Shown here one piece after another: positions 1 to 6,942 of a DNA stretch of 28,147 nt. The stretch lies in assembly GCA_900550165.1 (NCBI GenBank), contig URQY01000022.1:1-28147 (forward strand), read 5' to 3'. Every line of letters starts with the position of its first letter. The first letter of the stretch is position 1. The position numbers and the translations under genes are program-made. The DNA is from an uncultured Eubacteriales bacterium (GTDB lineage: Bacteria; Bacillota; Clostridia; Oscillospirales; Oscillospiraceae). A model generated the notes under the pieces. It was not told the origin of the DNA, made no database searches, and saw nothing but the letters and a program-made list of their open reading frames with translations.

Positions 1-30
1 TCGTAGGAGCCGGCACTTCTTTTATGTAGT

Positions 31-711
31 TCAGCGGTAACGCTCGCGGTGGGCGGTCATGATATCGGCCAGCAGCACGCCGTTGTCGGGCGGGGTGTAG
101 GTGATGGCGTTTGCGCCCGCGGCGATGGTTTTGCGGATGGTCTCATCCTTCGGGCCGCCGGTGGCGATGATGGGGATCTCGGGATGGCGCGCGCGGAGCG
201 CGGCGACGAGCTGCGGCGTTTCCGCCGCGGCGGAGACGTTCAGAATGTCGACGCCCGCGGCGATGCGCGCTTCGGTGTCCTGCGTGGCGGAAACGATGGT
301 GGCCACGACAGGAATGTCGATATGCGCCTTGATATCGCGCAGAATGTCGGCAGAGACGGGGGCGTTGAGCACGACGCCGTAGGCGCCGCAGTGCTCGGCC
401 TCCATCGCCTGGGCGACGGAGCGCGCGCCGGACGTGAAGCCGCCGCCAACGCCGCAGAACACCGGCGTATCCGCCACGCTGATGATGGCGCGCACGATGC
501 ACGGCTGCGGCGTGAAGGGATAGACGGCGATGACCGCGTCGGCATTGCAGCTTGCGATGGTGGCAACGTCGGTGGAGAAAATGAAGGACTTGATCGTGCG
601 TCCGAAGATACGGATACCGCTGCACTCATTGATGCACTCGGGCACCAGCAGCATGTGGTTGCGGAGCTTTCCGCTGTAGCTCGGTGTGGGCGTGGGGGTA
701 AAATCGCTCAT
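31..711 (-). CDS. TIM-barrel protein of unknown substrate (often annotated only as hydrolase)
   Basis: A 226-residue soluble protein. The alternating hydrophobic strands and the C-terminal segment around residues 181-205, with a TGG loop at 184-186 followed by an AGANAITY strand, look like the phosphate-binding end of a TIM barrel. A GVGGG loop at about 87-91 and several cysteines (26, 30, 55, 71, 86, 108) are visible. The ATG start is preceded by an AAGGAAGG Shine-Dalgarno seven bases upstream. It is the last gene of a probable three-gene minus-strand group (rhomboid-like, HD, this gene), 56 bases after the HD gene. I do not recognise a specific enzyme; the fold call is inference from strand pattern and loops, while the gene itself is secure. 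Confidence 0.8.
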   Translation of the reverse strand: MSDFTPTPTPSYSGKLRNHMLLVPECINECSGIRIFGRTIKSFIFSTDVATIASCNADAVIAVYPFTPQPCIVRAIISVADTPVFCGVGGGFTSGARSVAQAMEAEHCGAYGVVLNAPVSADILRDIKAHIDIPVVATIVSATQDTEARIAAGVDILNVSAAAETPQLVAALRARHPEIPIIATGGPKDETIRKTIAAGANAITYTPPDNGVLLADIMTAHRERYR

Positions 712-767
712 AGAAGCACCTTCCTTTCCGCAGGTAATGGATGACCGTGAAAAAATGATGTGGGGAA

Positions 768-1331
768 TCAGTCCACATGACTGCTTGCGCGCATGGCGAG
801 GATCGTCCGCTCGATGAGCGTGTCAAGATCCCAGCCGAGCATTTCCGCGCCGCGCTCGATGACCTCGCGCGAGCAGCCGGCGGCGAACTTTTTATCTTTA
901 TACTTCTTCTTGACGGACTTGACCTCGAGATCGCTGACGCTCTTGCTCGGGCGCATGAGCGCGACCGCACCGATAAGCCCCGTGAGCTCGTCGGTCGCGA
1001 AGAGGACCTTCTCCATCTCGTGCTGCGGCTCGGGAAGGCCATCGAAATGGAGGCCGTAGCCGTGGCTCGCGGTGGCGCGGATGAGGCGCTCGTCAAGCCC
1101 TGCTTCGCGCATGAGCTGCTGCGACTTGATGCAGTGCTCGTTGGGGTACATCTCAAAGTCAAGGTCGTGGAGAAGTCCGACGATCTCCCAGAAGTCGGCC
1201 TCGTCGCCGTAGCCGAGCTTTTCCGCGTACCAGCGCATCACGTCGGCGACGGTGTTTGCGTGCTTTAAGTGGAACTCACCTTTGTTGTAGCGCGTGAGAA
1301 GCTCCCACGCCTGGTCCTTGGTATACGCCAT
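768..1331 (-). CDS. HD-domain protein, putative metal-dependent phosphohydrolase
   Basis: A 187-residue protein with a classic HD domain: histidines at 21 and 24 (HLKH), then the HD dyad at 55-56 in the context GLLHDLDFE, and a later conserved-looking ASHGYG segment near residue 102. HD proteins of this size usually hydrolyse phosphate monoesters or nucleotides using one or two metal ions; the substrate is not evident here. The ATG was chosen because it begins the conserved region and has a GGGAGG site about 11 bases upstream; longer in-frame extensions run back into the rhomboid gene. It starts only 23 bases after the stop of the upstream rhomboid-like gene, so co-transcription is likely. 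Confidence 0.85.
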   Translation of the reverse strand: MAYTKDQAWELLTRYNKGEFHLKHANTVADVMRWYAEKLGYGDEADFWEIVGLLHDLDFEMYPNEHCIKSQQLMREAGLDERLIRATASHGYGLHFDGLPEPQHEMEKVLFATDELTGLIGAVALMRPSKSVSDLEVKSVKKKYKDKKFAAGCSREVIERGAEMLGWDLDTLIERTILAMRASSHVD

Positions 1332-1354
1332 AAAAAGTGTTCCCTCCCTTTGAC

Positions 1355-2233
1355 TTATGGCTGTTCGTCCGTAAAGTGAACGTGATTGAAGATGTGATCC
1401 GAGCAGAAGCAGTGGTAGCCCGCGCACTTGCTGCAATAGCGGAACTGCAGCTCGGGGTTCGTCACATCTGTGCGGCCGCACACGGCGCACTTATGGCGGA
1501 AGCCCTGCGTCTGCTGCTGGTACTGCTCCTGGCGCTGCTGATTGCGCACGGTGTTGTGGAAGTGCGAGGCCTGCCGGCTCTGGTGGCGCTCCAGTTTGAA
1601 GAAGTTTTCAAGCTCGGGCCAGAAGAAGATGACAAAGTTCAGAAGCGCCACGACCGGCAGGATGGCGTAATAGCCGACGCCGGAGGAAATGTAGCGGAAA
1701 ATGTCGAAGAAGAAGTAAAATACGTCGATATAGGCGAGCCACTTCATGCGGATGGGGATGATGAACATGAAGAGCACGCGCGTATCGGGATAGAGCAGGG
1801 CGAAAGCCATGAACATGGCGAAGTTGACGTAATTCGCGCTGTAAACGGGAATGCTGTAGCCCGTGATGAGGCTGACGATGCTCGCGCCGATGACGGTGAG
1901 CAGCATACCGCTCAGATAGTAGGTCGTGAATTTCGCCGTGCCCCACTGCCGTTCGAGCGTCGAGCCGATCCAGTAGTAGAAGTAGCAGGTGATGAGAAGA
2001 TAGAACGGACTCGTGCTCTCAGGGATGAGGACAAAGGTGATGAGCCGCCACACCTGCCCGTGGAGCAGGCCTGAGAGCGTATAGGAAAAGAAACTTAAAA
2101 AGTTGCCGCTCGAGAAGTTGGACAAAAGTCCCAGCACCACGTTGCCGATGACGACATAGAGCATCAGGTTGGGGATGCCAAAATTCGGGTGCAGGATACA
2201 GAAGCGGTCGATCGCGCGGTTGAGCTTGTTCAA
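1355..2233 (-). CDS. Rhomboid-like membrane protein lacking protease residues, with C-terminal zinc-binding tail
   Basis: About 292 residues. The N-terminal 200 residues form roughly six membrane segments with the rhomboid-family signatures WRLITFVLIP and STLERQWG. Where active rhomboids have a GxSG catalytic loop just before a FALLYP-like helix, this protein has SANY (about 132-135), and the histidine-containing HxxGxxxG helix is missing, so proteolysis is not expected. After a glutamine-rich linker (about 233-245) comes a cysteine/histidine cluster (C249, C252, C267, C270, H274, C275, C277, H280, H284) that probably binds zinc. The start is taken as TTG at 2233 because an AAGTGAGG site lies nine bases upstream; a GTG at 2248 has no ribosome-binding site. 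It heads a probable operon with the HD and TIM-barrel genes. A role in membrane-protein handling is only inference. Confidence 0.82.
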   Translation of the reverse strand: MNKLNRAIDRFCILHPNFGIPNLMLYVVIGNVVLGLLSNFSSGNFLSFFSYTLSGLLHGQVWRLITFVLIPESTSPFYLLITCYFYYWIGSTLERQWGTAKFTTYYLSGMLLTVIGASIVSLITGYSIPVYSANYVNFAMFMAFALLYPDTRVLFMFIIPIRMKWLAYIDVFYFFFDIFRYISSGVGYYAILPVVALLNFVIFFWPELENFFKLERHQSRQASHFHNTVRNQQRQEQYQQQTQGFRHKCAVCGRTDVTNPELQFRYCSKCAGYHCFCSDHIFNHVHFTDEQP

Positions 2234-2361
2234 GACGGAATACCTCACTTAGTTCACAAATAATCGAATTCAATAGTTTCAAACATTATGACACAAAGCG
2301 AGGGAAAAGTCATCAATAAACTTTGAACAAATGACCATTCCCAAACGGAATGAAGAGCAGA

Positions 2362-2392
2362 AATGCGGAAAGAAACGAATTCTTTCCGCATT
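2362..2392 (-). terminator. Hairpin terminator of the SPFH/RHH-like operon
   Basis: A perfect 13-base-pair stem (2362-2374 with 2380-2392) with a five-base loop follows the stop of the small RHH-like gene on the minus strand. The following minus-strand bases contain only a short T run, so termination may be incomplete. Confidence 0.65.
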
Positions 2393-2404
2393 CTTAACAT
2401 GGAT

Positions 2405-2608
2405 TCACTTGAGATCAAGCTCCGGCGGCACGTCGATCTCCTCGCCGACGTATTTGCCGTTCTTTTTCCGCTGACGGACGCACTCGGTGAGCAGATATTC
2501 GATCTGGCCGTTGACCGAGCGGAAGTCGTCCTCCGCCCAGGCAGCGATGGCGGCATAGAGCTTGGGGGACAGGCGCAGGGGCACCTGCTTTTTGGCGTTG
2601 TCGTTCAT
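2405..2608 (-). CDS. Small ribbon-helix-helix-like (Arc-type) protein
   Basis: A 67-residue protein. The segment VPLRLSPKLYAAIAAWAEDD followed by SVNGQIEYLLTECVRQRKK fits a ribbon-helix-helix fold (a basic strand, a first helix, a turn with S/N-x-Q-I, a second helix), the fold of Arc, MetJ and many antitoxins. The ATG has a strong GGGAGG site five bases upstream. It lies 30 bases downstream of the SPFH gene and is probably co-transcribed with it. No adjacent toxin-like gene exists, so an antitoxin role is unlikely. It might bind DNA, perhaps its own promoter, but no target is demonstrated. Confidence 0.8.
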   Translation of the reverse strand: MNDNAKKQVPLRLSPKLYAAIAAWAEDDFRSVNGQIEYLLTECVRQRKKNGKYVGEEIDVPPELDLK

Positions 2609-2638
2609 GGCAGCCTCCCAAAAAGTAGCGCGGCGCGC

Positions 2639-3652
2639 TTAATACAGGCTGCCGGAATTGACGACGGGCTGGGCGTCGTGGTTGCCGCACAGCACCACGA
2701 GCAGATTCGAGACCATCGCGGCCTTGCGCTCCTCGTCGAGCTCGACCGTGCCCTTTTCGGCAAGGCGCTCGAGCGCCATCTCGACCATGCCGACCGCGCC
2801 GTCGACGATCATCTTGCGCGCGTCGATGATGGCGCTGGCCTGCTGACGCTGGAGCATGACGGCTGCGATCTCGGGCGCGTAGGCAAGGTAGGTGATGCGC
2901 GCTTCCAGGATCTCAAGGCCCGCGTCGGCGACCTTGGACTGGATCTCGTCGCGGATGCGCGCGGCCACGACCTCGCTCGAGCCGCGCAGACTGCCCTCGT
3001 CGGCGTGGCCGTCGCCGGTGGTGTCGACGTTCGGGGCGATGTCGTAGGGGTAGATGCGTACGATGTTGCGCAGCGCCGCGTCGCACTGGAGGGAGAGATA
3101 CTCCTTGTAGTTGTCGACATTGAAGACGGCCTTGGCCGTGTCGGTCACGCGCCACATGACGGCGATGCCGATCTCGACAGGGTTGCCGAGGCAGTCGTTG
3201 ATCTTCTGGCGGGCGTTGTTGAGCGTCATGATCTTGAGGGAGATCTTCTTATTGCCGCCGACCTCGACCGCGGCGGACGCACCCTGCATGGCGGCGAGCA
3301 GCTCGTTGCCCTTGTGTCCGCCGTCCACGTCGCCGGACTGGTTGAGCTTTGTCTTGGCGGCGGGGTTGAAGGACGTGCAGAAGGGATTGACGCAATAGAA
3401 GCCCTCGCCCTTGAGCGTACCGATGTAGTTGCCGAACAGCGTGAGCACCAGCGCCTCCTGCGGCTTTAAGACGCGCAGGCCGCACAGCGGGATCCAGCCG
3501 AGCGCAAGCACGACGACGCAGAGAATGAGCGTGGGCAAGAAGCTTGCCATCACGCTGAGAATGAGGCCCGCGACGGCGGCGATGTAGAGCAGAAGCTCGA
3601 GCAGCAGCACGAGCATACCGTTTTTATGACCGGTGATGATTTTTTCTTCCAT
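2639..3652 (-). CDS. SPFH/Band-7 domain membrane protein
   Basis: A 337-residue protein. Two hydrophobic segments near the N-terminus (about 13-35 and 39-60) are followed by an SPFH/Band-7 region: KPQEALVLTLFGNYIGTLK, then VNPFC, the MWRV strand and the YPYDIAP and RDEIQSKVADAGLEILEARI segments typical of flotillin/stomatin-like scaffolds. The C-terminal 60 residues are helical and rich in alanine and charged residues, consistent with oligomerisation. Such proteins form membrane-associated assemblies; no enzymatic role is expected. A near-consensus promoter lies directly upstream (3682-3709), and the small RHH-like gene follows 30 bases downstream. The family call is secure, the cellular role is not. 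Confidence 0.9.
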   Translation of the reverse strand: MEEKIITGHKNGMLVLLLELLLYIAAVAGLILSVMASFLPTLILCVVVLALGWIPLCGLRVLKPQEALVLTLFGNYIGTLKGEGFYCVNPFCTSFNPAAKTKLNQSGDVDGGHKGNELLAAMQGASAAVEVGGNKKISLKIMTLNNARQKINDCLGNPVEIGIAVMWRVTDTAKAVFNVDNYKEYLSLQCDAALRNIVRIYPYDIAPNVDTTGDGHADEGSLRGSSEVVAARIRDEIQSKVADAGLEILEARITYLAYAPEIAAVMLQRQQASAIIDARKMIVDGAVGMVEMALERLAEKGTVELDEERKAAMVSNLLVVLCGNHDAQPVVNSGSLY

Positions 3653-3669
3653 AGAAAAGCACCTCCAAA

Positions 3670-3681
3670 TTTGATATCAAA
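3670..3681. promoter_or_regulatory. Perfect 12-base palindrome TTTGATATCAAA just downstream of the SPFH promoter
   Basis: The palindrome TTTGATATCAAA sits at the expected transcription start/leader of the SPFH operon, immediately downstream of the -10 box. This is a typical operator location. The small ribbon-helix-helix-like protein of the same operon is a possible autoregulator, but that is inference. Confidence 0.4.
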
Positions 3682-3709
3682 ATCATATCACAACAATATG
3701 GAATGTCAA
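3682..3709 (-). promoter_or_regulatory. Sigma-70-type promoter for the SPFH operon
   Basis: On the minus strand, TTGACA (3704-3709) and TATGAT (3682-3687) are separated by 16 bases, about 30 bases upstream of the SPFH start codon. Confidence 0.8.
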
Positions 3710-3765
3710 GAGGGGGAGTGATGAAAAATGACAAAAAATATGACCTGCACATGGGCCGCTGCCGG

Positions 3766-3811
3766 AAAAAACAGCCGCACTTCCGTATGCCTGCGGTATA
3801 CGGAAGTGCGG
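3766..3811 (-). terminator. Intrinsic terminator of the GNAT gene
   Basis: A perfect 14-base-pair stem (3775-3788 with 3798-3811) is followed on the minus strand by six T residues after a short GCTG step (plus-strand A run at 3766-3771). It lies 26 bases beyond the GNAT stop codon. Confidence 0.8.
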
Positions 3812-3836
3812 GTAAAGGGGGGTGGCAAATGAGAAG

Positions 3837-4280
3837 TTATAGATGCCTTTGCAAATATACCATATCTGTTAACAGAACGCCGCACTCATAAATTGGGTGG
3901 TCGTAATTGTCGGTAAAAAAATTTGCGATTTGGTGAGAGCGGACAAAGCCGCATTTTTCATAAAACGGTATTGTCAGAGGACTGTCGCCCGTTCCAACTT
4001 GTAAAACGGAATAGCGCCCCTTGTATTTACAGACAATGAAGTCGATCAGCGCCCTGCCGTAACCCGCTCTCTGATGCTCCAGCATAACTGCGATATTTTT
4101 GATTTCAAGGATTCCGTTACCTTCATCTGTGACAACGCATTCTGCCTTCACACCGCAGTCGTCAAGAACGTACATTGCGCCTTTTTCGAGATAGCGGTCG
4201 ACCATATCTTCCTGCTCGTCTGCCAACAGCAGAAGTGAGAGGAATTGCTTTTTATTTTCATTTACTTTTCTGATTTCCAC
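3837..4280 (-). CDS. GNAT-family N-acetyltransferase
   Basis: A protein of about 147 residues with the acetyl-CoA-binding motif QRAGYGRALIDF (from about residue 70), preceded by a KNIAVMLEHQ strand and followed by the PFYEKCGF signature near 110-118, all typical of GNAT acetyltransferases. The acceptor substrate is unknown. I prefer the GTG start at 4280 because a GGAG site lies eight bases upstream (4289-4292); a TTG at 4304 would add eight residues without a ribosome-binding site. The gene is visibly richer in A/T than its neighbours and uses AT-ending codons, which suggests recent acquisition. A strong terminator follows. It lies 106 bases after the MATE stop, without an obvious terminator between, so read-through is possible. 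Confidence 0.85.
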   Translation of the reverse strand: MEIRKVNENKKQFLSLLLLADEQEDMVDRYLEKGAMYVLDDCGVKAECVVTDEGNGILEIKNIAVMLEHQRAGYGRALIDFIVCKYKGRYSVLQVGTGDSPLTIPFYEKCGFVRSHQIANFFTDNYDHPIYECGVLLTDMVYLQRHL

Positions 4281-4386
4281 TTCTAATGCTCCATCAGATC
4301 TCAATTTGGCTCACGTTTCCTCTGAAGATACCATATCAGAAGAATACGAAAAAGTCCATCGCTCTCGGTATTACGCATGAAAGGCA

Positions 4387-5718
4387 TCAGACGTAGTGAT
4401 ACTTTCTGCGCCCCGCGAGGAAGAGCGCCGCGGTGACGAGCAGGGTGAGCGCTTCGGCCGCAGTGATGGCGAGCCAGATGCCGTCGATGCCGAGAACGCG
4501 CGGCAGGAGCAGTACGGCGGCGACCTGAAGGACGAGCGTGCGCAGAAACGAGATGAGCGCGCTGGCCGTGCCGTTGTTGAGGCCGGTGAAAAACGCCGAG
4601 CCAAAGATATTGAAGCCGCAGACGAGGAACGAGAGCGCATAGAGGCGCAGCGCGTTGACCGTCATCTCGCAAAGCTCTGCGTCGTAGCCGACGAAAATGC
4701 GGGCGATGGGGGAGGCGAGCGCAATAGACGAGACCGTCATCACAAGGCTTGAAATGAGCGTGATCGTCAGGCTCTTTTTGAGCAGGCTCTTGAGCTCAAA
4801 GTGATTCTCCGCGCCGTAGTGATAGCCGACAACGGGCGTGACGGCGATGGAATAGCCGAAGAAGAAGGCCATGAAGATGAAGCTGACATACATGAGAACG
4901 CCGTAAGCGCTCACGCCGTTTTCCTGCGCGATGGCCATGAGCTGGATGTTGTAGAGCACGCCGACGAGCGAGGTGGAGAGATTGCTGACCATCTCGCTCG
5001 AGCCGTTGTAGCAGGCCTTGCCGAGCGCGCGGAAATCAAAGCGCGGGCGCGTGAGGCGCAGCGGTGAGTCGTTCGGGCGGAGGAAGTAGACGAGCGGGAT
5101 GAGCGCGCCGACGATCTGCGAAAACGCCGTGGCGAGCGCCGCGCCGAGAAGACCGAACGGGAACACATAGACGAGCAGAAAGTCGAGCACCATGTTGGTC
5201 AGTCCCGCGAAGACCGTCACGCGCAGGCCGAAGTGCGGCTTTTCCGCCGTGGCCAAAAAGCTCTGAAAGCTGTTTTGCAGCATAAAAAAGGGGAGCGAGA
5301 TGAGCAGCACGCGGCCGTAGAGCATACAGTCGTCGATCGTCAGCTCGGTCGCGCCGACGGCGTAGGAAATGGGGCGCAGAAGGAGAATGCAGGTGCCGCT
5401 CAGGATCGCGCCGCCGACGGCGAGCACCACGACGAGCATGGAGAAGATCCCGTTTGCCTCGTCCTTTTTGCCCTCGCCGAGCGTTTTGGCGATGAGCGCG
5501 CTGCCGCCCGTGCCGATCATAAAACCGAAGGCGGCGAGCGCCATGATGACGGGGAAGATGAGATTCAGCGCGGCAAAGGGATTTTTGCCGACAAAGTTCG
5601 AGACGAAAAAGCCGTCGACAATGCTGTAGATCGACGTGACGATCATCATCAGAATGCTGGGCGCGACAAAGCGCAGCAGCTTTTGGTAGCTGAAATGATC
5701 GGAAAGAGAAACGGTCAT
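4387..5718 (-). CDS. MATE-family multidrug/metabolite efflux transporter
   Basis: A 443-residue integral membrane protein with about twelve hydrophobic segments in two halves. The N-terminal SYQKLLRFVAPSILMMIVTS start, the DGFFVSNFVG loop and the MIGTGGSALIAKTLGEGK segment are characteristic of MATE (NorM/DinF-like) cation-coupled exporters. Length is normal for the family. The ATG has an AGGAGG site five bases upstream and starts 18 bases after the stop of the DHHW gene, so it is the third gene of an MBOAT-DHHW-MATE operon. Its substrate cannot be told from sequence. The context may hint at an export role tied to cell-surface acylation, but it could equally be an unrelated multidrug pump. 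Confidence 0.93.
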   Translation of the reverse strand: MTVSLSDHFSYQKLLRFVAPSILMMIVTSIYSIVDGFFVSNFVGKNPFAALNLIFPVIMALAAFGFMIGTGGSALIAKTLGEGKKDEANGIFSMLVVVLAVGGAILSGTCILLLRPISYAVGATELTIDDCMLYGRVLLISLPFFMLQNSFQSFLATAEKPHFGLRVTVFAGLTNMVLDFLLVYVFPFGLLGAALATAFSQIVGALIPLVYFLRPNDSPLRLTRPRFDFRALGKACYNGSSEMVSNLSTSLVGVLYNIQLMAIAQENGVSAYGVLMYVSFIFMAFFFGYSIAVTPVVGYHYGAENHFELKSLLKKSLTITLISSLVMTVSSIALASPIARIFVGYDAELCEMTVNALRLYALSFLVCGFNIFGSAFFTGLNNGTASALISFLRTLVLQVAAVLLLPRVLGIDGIWLAITAAEALTLLVTAALFLAGRRKYHYV

Positions 5719-5736
5719 AAGACCTCCTTGTCAAGT

Positions 5737-6924
5737 TCAGGAGAGATTTCCGTTGTATTCCCGCGAGAGGAGACTCTGGTAGTCACGGATGCAGAGGACG
5801 ACATCGGGCTTGTAGGCTGCGATATAGTCGCTCAGGCTCTGCGCGGTGTAGTGGCGCAGGTCAACAGAGCGCAGCTCATCAAAGCTATAGTAGGCGAGGC
5901 TCTCGACAGGGTTGGTGAAGCTGTCGCCGAAGATGAGGACGCTCGGAAGCGCGGGGCGGTCCGTGCGGAGGACCGTTTCGGCGATGTCGCCGCCCATGTA
6001 GAGCTCATAGGTCAAAGGCTCCGTGTCGGTCGCGGGGAGCGCATAGACCGTGGCGGCGACCTCTCCGCCGTTATCGAAGCGGGTGAAGGGGATATCCTCG
6101 CGGAAGGCGGCGGTGAGCAGCTTTTCGTCGTTGCCGCGGAGCCCCAGGAGCTTGCGCGTGCGCGAGCCCATGTAGGGGTTCGGGAGCGCGGAGAAGGTTA
6201 CGTCCGCACCCTCTTCGGGGAAGGAGAGCGCGAGGCCGTAAGCGTCGTTCAGCGCCTGCACGGCGGCGCGGTAGGTCTCGTATGCACCGAGAAGGCCGTA
6301 GTGGTTGTCCACCTTCGAGCTGAACGCGGGCAAATGGCCGAGCGAGTCGAAGATGGGACCCATGTCCACATGGGTGATGCCTTGTGCATCCATAGCGCTG
6401 TTGAGCGCCGCGAGCTCGGCGGCGGTGTAAGCGGAGCGGTTTTCAAGATAGGAGGGGTATTCGTCCTCATAGTAGGCGTACTGGCAGGGAACGGCAACAT
6501 AGCAGTAATGCCCGCCGTAGGCTTCGATCTGATCGCGCAGCGCGGCGTTGTCCGCGGTGACATCCGCGGCTTTGCGCGCGATGTCGTCGGCGGTATCGGG
6601 CATGGTGTAGAGCTGCTCGAGCAGCGCGTCGTCCGTGACAACGATATCGTTGACCACGGGGCGGTGGAAGAGGTTCAGATCGGCCCACGTGACGGCCTTG
6701 AGCGCGGGGGTGCGCCAGGCGGCATAGTCGCAGAACAGGGTCTCAAGATCGCCGAAGGCCTGACCGCTGAGGACCGTTTCGGCGCTGATCTCGGGGAAGG
6801 CGGAGAGATTGCGGTTTTCATAGTAAGAATAGCGCTCCTTCGGCAGCAGGACGGTCGCAGCCATCAAAACGAGCAGCGTGCCGGAAAAGAGCAGGGCCAT
6901 CGCCCATTCACAGATGCGTTTCAT
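5737..6924 (-). CDS. DHHW/AlgJ-like SGNH-type protein, probable O-acetylation partner of the MBOAT
   Basis: A 395-residue protein with an uncleaved-looking N-terminal membrane anchor (about 5-27) and an extracellular domain. It has the DHHW-like signature as DNHYG (206-210, within FSSKVDNHYGLLGAYETY) and the nucleophile-type motif FGDSFTNP (GDS at 333-335), resembling the AlgJ/AlgX SGNH acyltransferase superfamily. It starts 18 bases after the MBOAT stop. AlgI (MBOAT) and AlgJ-type proteins work together to move an acetyl group across the membrane onto a polysaccharide; the pairing here strongly suggests the same division of labour. The polymer that is modified is unknown, because no glycosyltransferase or polymerase gene is nearby. 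Confidence 0.88.
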   Translation of the reverse strand: MKRICEWAMALLFSGTLLVLMAATVLLPKERYSYYENRNLSAFPEISAETVLSGQAFGDLETLFCDYAAWRTPALKAVTWADLNLFHRPVVNDIVVTDDALLEQLYTMPDTADDIARKAADVTADNAALRDQIEAYGGHYCYVAVPCQYAYYEDEYPSYLENRSAYTAAELAALNSAMDAQGITHVDMGPIFDSLGHLPAFSSKVDNHYGLLGAYETYRAAVQALNDAYGLALSFPEEGADVTFSALPNPYMGSRTRKLLGLRGNDEKLLTAAFREDIPFTRFDNGGEVAATVYALPATDTEPLTYELYMGGDIAETVLRTDRPALPSVLIFGDSFTNPVESLAYYSFDELRSVDLRHYTAQSLSDYIAAYKPDVVLCIRDYQSLLSREYNGNLS

Positions 6925-6942
6925 GCGGCATACCTCCGGGTG

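Noticed and set aside
49..744. Long open frame on the plus strand opposite the TIM-barrel gene
   Set aside because: It is the antisense shadow of a GC-rich gene; no ribosome-binding site and the composition (Arg/Gly/Asp-rich) is not protein-like.
2405..3652. Toxin-antitoxin system formed by the RHH-like protein and SPFH gene
   Set aside because: The SPFH protein is a membrane scaffold, the order and sizes are wrong, and no toxin-like fold is present.
3703..3891. 62-codon plus-strand frame
   Set aside because: It runs over the minus-strand promoter, the 14-pair terminator hairpin and the end of the GNAT gene; best explained as noncoding.
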